Shown here: one piece after another, positions 12,959 to 15,376 of the stretch
Layout: every line of letters begins with the position of its first letter
How positions within the stretch are numbered: the stretch's first letter is position 1
NCBI GenBank assembly: GCA_028714615.1
Contig: JAQTMA010000065.1
Coordinates: 3,188-18,563 of the forward strand
Origin: Anaerolineaceae bacterium
Lineage (GTDB): Bacteria; Chloroflexota; Anaerolineae; Anaerolineales; Anaerolineaceae
Direction of reading: 5' to 3'
DNA: 15,376 nt
Position numbers and translations under genes: made by a program
Notes under the pieces: generated by a model
Seen by the model: only the letters and a program-made list of their open reading frames with translations
What the model was told of the DNA's origin: nothing
Databases searched by the model: none

Positions 12959-14335
12959 ATGCTGAAATCTCAACGACGATCCCGGCACTCCTTCACTTTT
13001 TGTAGGGGTTACTGGGTGACCGTGTGCTTATGGGCCGGTTTCACCCTGGCTGGTTGCGGCGGGGCGCCCATGACGCCAACATCCTTGCTTACCTCCCGGC
13101 CTGAAATCCCGTTTGCTGCCTTATCCCCCACGACGACGAGCATTCCCCCTGCAATCGCCGCCAGCGCTGCGCCCTCCGCTCAAGTCGCTCCTCCGGTTGA
13201 CGCGCCCACCCGAATGCCAGCGACAGCTTCAGCCAGCAGGACATCTCCTGTGGGTATCAGCGGCCTGCCTGACCCGAGGTCAGTGCACTGGGTGGAGGTG
13301 GTGAATGGATTGGACGACCCGGTGGGGCTGGCGAATGCTGGCGATGGTTCCGGAAGGCTGTTCATCCTGGAACGCGCCGGCAAAATCCGGTTAATCGCTC
13401 AAGGTCAATTGGCGCCGGACCCTTACCTGGATATTACCGACCGGGTAAGCAGCCAGGGCTCGGAACAAGGCTTGCTCGGCCTGGCTTTCCATCCCCAATT
13501 CAAGCAGAACGGTTATTTTTACATCAATTACACCGATACGAGTGGAAATACGGTAATCACCCGTTTCCACGCCGATCCGGCCAAGGTTCAGGCTGATCCG
13601 GCCAGCCAGCATGATTTGCTCCACGTCGAGCAACCTTATGCGAACCATAATGGCGGTAGTATGGTGTTTGGGCCGGATGGGTATCTCTATATGGGGCTCG
13701 GTGATGGCGGGTCGCAGGGCGATCCCAAACATAACGGTCAGTCTCTCCAAACCCTGTTAGGCAAGCTGCTGCGGGTAGACGTGGATCATGGCGATGCATA
13801 CACCATCCCACCAGACAATCCTTTCGCGAAAGGTGGAGGCAGGGCAGAAATCTGGGCCTATGGGCTTCGCAATCCCTGGCGCTTCGACTTCGATCCCCAG
13901 ACCCACGATCTCTATATTGCCGACGTGGGGCAGGATACATGGGAAGAGATTGATTTCTTACCCGCCGGTGCACCCGGTGGGGCCAATTTCGGATGGAGCT
14001 ACCGGGAGGGAAGCCACGACTATCAGGGCAACCTCCCGACTGGGCTGAAGGTGATTGAACCGGTGTTCGAATACAGCCATGACCAGGGTGGCTGCTCGGT
14101 CATCGGAGGGGTCGTCTATCGCGGTCAGGCCCTGGCGGACTGGCAGGCGGTTTACATATTCGGAGATTACTGTTCCGGGAAGGTGTGGGGATTGCGACTG
14201 CAGCCGGATAGGTCATGGCTGGGGAACCAGTTGTTCGATACCGGGTTTGCCATCACCTCTTTCGGACGGGATGAACGAGGCGAGGTCTACCTGGTGGACC
14301 AACATGGCAGCCTGGTGAAACTGGTCAGATCATAA
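12959..14335 (+). CDS. PQQ-dependent aldose sugar dehydrogenase, lipoprotein
   Basis: 458 residues. A basic N-terminus, hydrophobic stretch (19-31) and lipobox LAGC with Cys33 mark a membrane-anchored lipoprotein. A Ser/Thr/Pro/Ala-rich linker (about 34-105) follows, then a six-bladed beta-propeller of the soluble glucose/sorbosone dehydrogenase family. Visible family motifs are GLDDPVGLANAGDGSGRLFI (blade 1), GLLGLAFHPQF, HNGGSMVFGPDGYLYMGLGD with the catalytic His region, GLRNPWRFDFDP, and ADVGQDTWEEID. It would oxidise aldoses at C1 in the periplasm or outer face, passing electrons from PQQ to an acceptor. No PQQ synthesis genes lie nearby. Start ATG 12959 has a distant purine site, GGGGGA at 12941-12946. 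The frame upstream to 12782 overlaps the previous gene and is rejected. Confidence 0.9.
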   Translation: MLKSQRRSRHSFTFCRGYWVTVCLWAGFTLAGCGGAPMTPTSLLTSRPEIPFAALSPTTTSIPPAIAASAAPSAQVAPPVDAPTRMPATASASRTSPVGISGLPDPRSVHWVEVVNGLDDPVGLANAGDGSGRLFILERAGKIRLIAQGQLAPDPYLDITDRVSSQGSEQGLLGLAFHPQFKQNGYFYINYTDTSGNTVITRFHADPAKVQADPASQHDLLHVEQPYANHNGGSMVFGPDGYLYMGLGDGGSQGDPKHNGQSLQTLLGKLLRVDVDHGDAYTIPPDNPFAKGGGRAEIWAYGLRNPWRFDFDPQTHDLYIADVGQDTWEEIDFLPAGAPGGANFGWSYREGSHDYQGNLPTGLKVIEPVFEYSHDQGGCSVIGGVVYRGQALADWQAVYIFGDYCSGKVWGLRLQPDRSWLGNQLFDTGFAITSFGRDERGEVYLVDQHGSLVKLVRS

Positions 14336-14351
14336 TCCCCTTGCTTCGTTC

Positions 14352-14372
14352 GGTCACACAAGAGAAGTGACC
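14352..14372 (+). terminator. terminator-like hairpin after the dehydrogenase gene
   Basis: GGTCAC (14352-14357) and GTGACC (14367-14372) form a 6-bp stem with a 9-nt loop, starting 17 nt after the stop. No T-run follows, so factor-independent termination is not assured. Confidence 0.3.
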
Positions 14373-14474
14373 TCTGTCGGCTCTGGAACGTGACGGGTGA
14401 CACTGGAAGCCTGGCGGGAGAAGGATTATATTTACAAAAAGGATAATCTACGGAGATATTAATAGGAGCTCTGA

Positions 14475-14705
14475 ATGGCAGAAAAAAGCTGGCAACCGTT
14501 GAAAGTGCAGTATTGCTCGCATGCAGGCGACCAGGTGCGCCTAGAAGCGCAATTGGTCCTCCCGGCCGAGTTTCTACCGGACCCGCCGGCGCGGGTGGTG
14601 GCTCACCGCTGCTCGCATGCCTATATCTGTAATCTCCAAAACCAGGCAAGCTGCGTCTGGTCGGGGACGAACCCCAGTTACGACCCCTTTACTGAAAAAG
14701 CCTGA
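14475..14705 (+). CDS. small Cys/His-rich protein, function unknown
   Basis: 76 residues, not assigned to a family. The ATG has AGGAG (14463-14467) 7 nt upstream, so it is likely real despite its size. Cysteines at 14, 46, 52 and 60 and histidines at 16, 44 and 48 occur in two pairs of the pattern C-S-H (YCSHAG and HRCSHAY), which could bind zinc or another metal. No signal peptide or membrane helix. The basic-acidic alternation and the Trp/Tyr content suggest a small folded protein. It lies between the sugar dehydrogenase and the DUF559 repeat unit. It may be a small zinc-ribbon-like regulator; this is a guess. Confidence 0.6.
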   Translation: MAEKSWQPLKVQYCSHAGDQVRLEAQLVLPAEFLPDPPARVVAHRCSHAYICNLQNQASCVWSGTNPSYDPFTEKA

Positions 14706-14720
14706 GGAAGATTTCTTGCT

Positions 14721-14784
14721 CCCTCTCCCAGTGCTTGTCAGGGACGGCGTGCCATAGCGGAGGTAGAGGGTTGGGGTGAGGGTT
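14721..14784. repeat. C/G-rich palindromic repeat at the 3' side of the DUF559 gene
   Basis: CCCTCTCCC (14721-14729) is inverted relative to GGTAGAGGG (14762-14770) with one mismatch, giving a hairpin-capable unit. GGTAGAGGGTTGGGGTGAGG and three further bases (14762-14784) are the reverse complement, at 22 of 23 positions, of the C-rich segment that recurs in the 51-bp array at 15252-15274. The DUF559 stop codon (14738-14740) lies inside the palindrome. Resembles interspersed REP-like repeats. Confidence 0.6.
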
Positions 14785-15151
14785 CGCCGTCTTCAATACC
14801 CCCCGCCTCATCTAGCGCTCCCCAAATGACAATCACCACATCTTCCAGGTTGGTCAAAACTTCATTATTCCAAAAGCGAATGACTCGCATACCAGACGCG
14901 ATCAATACATCGGATCTTTTTTGGTCGTACGCTTCTTTCTCCAGGTGTTGACCACCATCCAGTTCGATGGCCAATTTTGCTTCTGGGCAGTAGAAATCGA
15001 GGATGTAGGTCCGAAATAAATACTGCCTACGGAATTTGGCGCCGCAGACCTGCCGGTTGCGGAGAATTTTCCATAACAATTGCTCGGCATTGGTCGAGGT
15101 TTGCCGCAATACCTTACAGCGGGCGATCAGAACTTGGTAGGTAGGTGGCAT
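14738..15151 (-). CDS. DUF559 PD-(D/E)XK (Vsr-like) endonuclease-like protein
   Basis: 137 residues. The nuclease core has Glu23 (NAEQLLWKIL), the basic FRRQ segment (40-43), Asp52 (ILDFYCP), and the catalytic pair Glu63/Asp65 in AIELDGGQHL, followed by Lys78/Arg79 and GMRVIRFWNNEVL (87-99), the fold's last strand. DUF559 is grouped with Vsr-type very-short-patch repair nucleases, but no cleavage specificity is known for most members. The ATG at 15151 has AAGGAG (15163-15168) 11 nt upstream. The C-terminal tail (about 121-137) is encoded by the flanking C-rich repeat, and all upstream sequence on this strand is repeat array. The gene may be a passenger or the mobility factor of the repeat element. 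Confidence 0.85.
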   Translation of the reverse strand: MPPTYQVLIARCKVLRQTSTNAEQLLWKILRNRQVCGAKFRRQYLFRTYILDFYCPEAKLAIELDGGQHLEKEAYDQKRSDVLIASGMRVIRFWNNEVLTNLEDVVIVIWGALDEAGGIEDGEPSPQPSTSAMARRP

Positions 15152-15169
15152 GGTGTATTAAACTCCTTG

Positions 15170-15376
15170 AACCCTCACCCTCCCTGACGAAGACAACTGT
15201 GGAATCCACCACAACCCTCACCCTGACGAAGACAACTGTGGAATCCACCACAACCCTCACCCCAACCCTCTCCCTGACGAAGACAACTGTGGAATCCACC
15301 ACAACCCTCACCCCAACCCTCTCCCTGACGAAGACAACTGTGGAATCCACCACAACCCTCACCCCAACCCTCTCCC
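15170..15376. repeat. 51-bp tandem repeat array, truncated by window end
   Basis: Four copies of a unit starting TGACGAAGACAACTGTGG begin at 15185, 15224, 15275 and 15326, with spacings of 39, 51 and 51 nt. The first interval lacks 12 nt of the C-rich part. Each unit carries GTGGAATCCAC (a small hairpin) and ends with the C-rich ACCCTCACCCCAACCCTCTC segment. The copies are otherwise identical in the read sequence, so the array is recent or gene-converted. It starts next to the DUF559 gene and runs off the window. No spacer diversity, so not CRISPR. Confidence 0.9.

Larger units (their letters stand above)
14721..15376. mobile_element. candidate repeat-bounded DUF559 unit
   Basis: The nuclease gene is enclosed by inverted copies of one C-rich segment: the 23-bp sequence at 14762-14784 on one side and its reverse complement, at 22 of 23 positions, in the array on the other side. 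There are no transposase, target-site duplication or known insertion-sequence ends. Mobility is inference; the repeats could equally be a host-side interspersed family that the gene happens to sit in. Confidence 0.35.

Noticed and set aside
15114..15362. Minus-strand frame encoding repeats of VVVDSTVVFV
   Set aside because: It is the tandem array read through; it has no ribosome site, and overlaps the DUF559 gene in a different frame.
15184..15376. CRISPR array
   Set aside because: Units are contiguous and identical with no variable spacers, and no cas gene is present.

Overview
The window looks like bacterial chromosomal DNA with moderately high GC. Strong Shine-Dalgarno sites (AGGAGG, AAGGAG), sigma70-like promoters, a SET-domain protein, DUF559 nuclease and C-rich intergenic repeats are a mix often met in Chloroflexota (Anaerolineae-like) genomes. 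That placement is inference; no rRNA, tRNA or marker gene is present to settle it. The coding strand changes several times, so this is a string of small transcription units rather than one operon, except for the first three genes.

Region 1 (1-4634): a strong promoter with an imperfect inverted repeat over its -10 drives a MarR-type regulator followed, with 1-2 nt gaps, by two ABC exporter half-transporters. The first subunit has lost its catalytic Glu and switch His and the second keeps both but has an altered signature motif. This is the pattern of a heterodimeric multidrug-type exporter with one degenerate ATP site. Region 2 (4669-6297): a small coiled-coil protein is divergent from a ferritin-like/VIT1 fusion protein (MbfA type) that probably exports iron or manganese. 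Region 3 (6303-9607): a decayed palindrome separates convergent genes; then comes a large minus-strand membrane protein joining a secreted ectodomain to a MOP-type flippase bundle, divergent from a YfcE-like phosphodiesterase.

Region 4 (9608-12476): two GNAT acetyltransferases overlapping by 4 nt, a SET-domain methyltransferase with a post-SET cysteine cluster, and a class I fructose-bisphosphate aldolase. Region 5 (12503-14705): a small DUF1232-like membrane protein, a PQQ-dependent sugar dehydrogenase lipoprotein, and a 76-residue Cys/His-rich protein of unknown role.

Region 6 (14721-15376): a DUF559 (PD-(D/E)XK, Vsr-like) nuclease gene lies between inverted copies of a C-rich 23-bp sequence. 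The copy on its 5' side has grown into a 51-bp-period tandem array that runs off the window end. The 3' copy also encodes part of the protein's C-terminal tail. This nuclease-plus-repeat unit is the best candidate here for an undescribed element. No stretch over 300 bases lacks a gene or a listed repeat.
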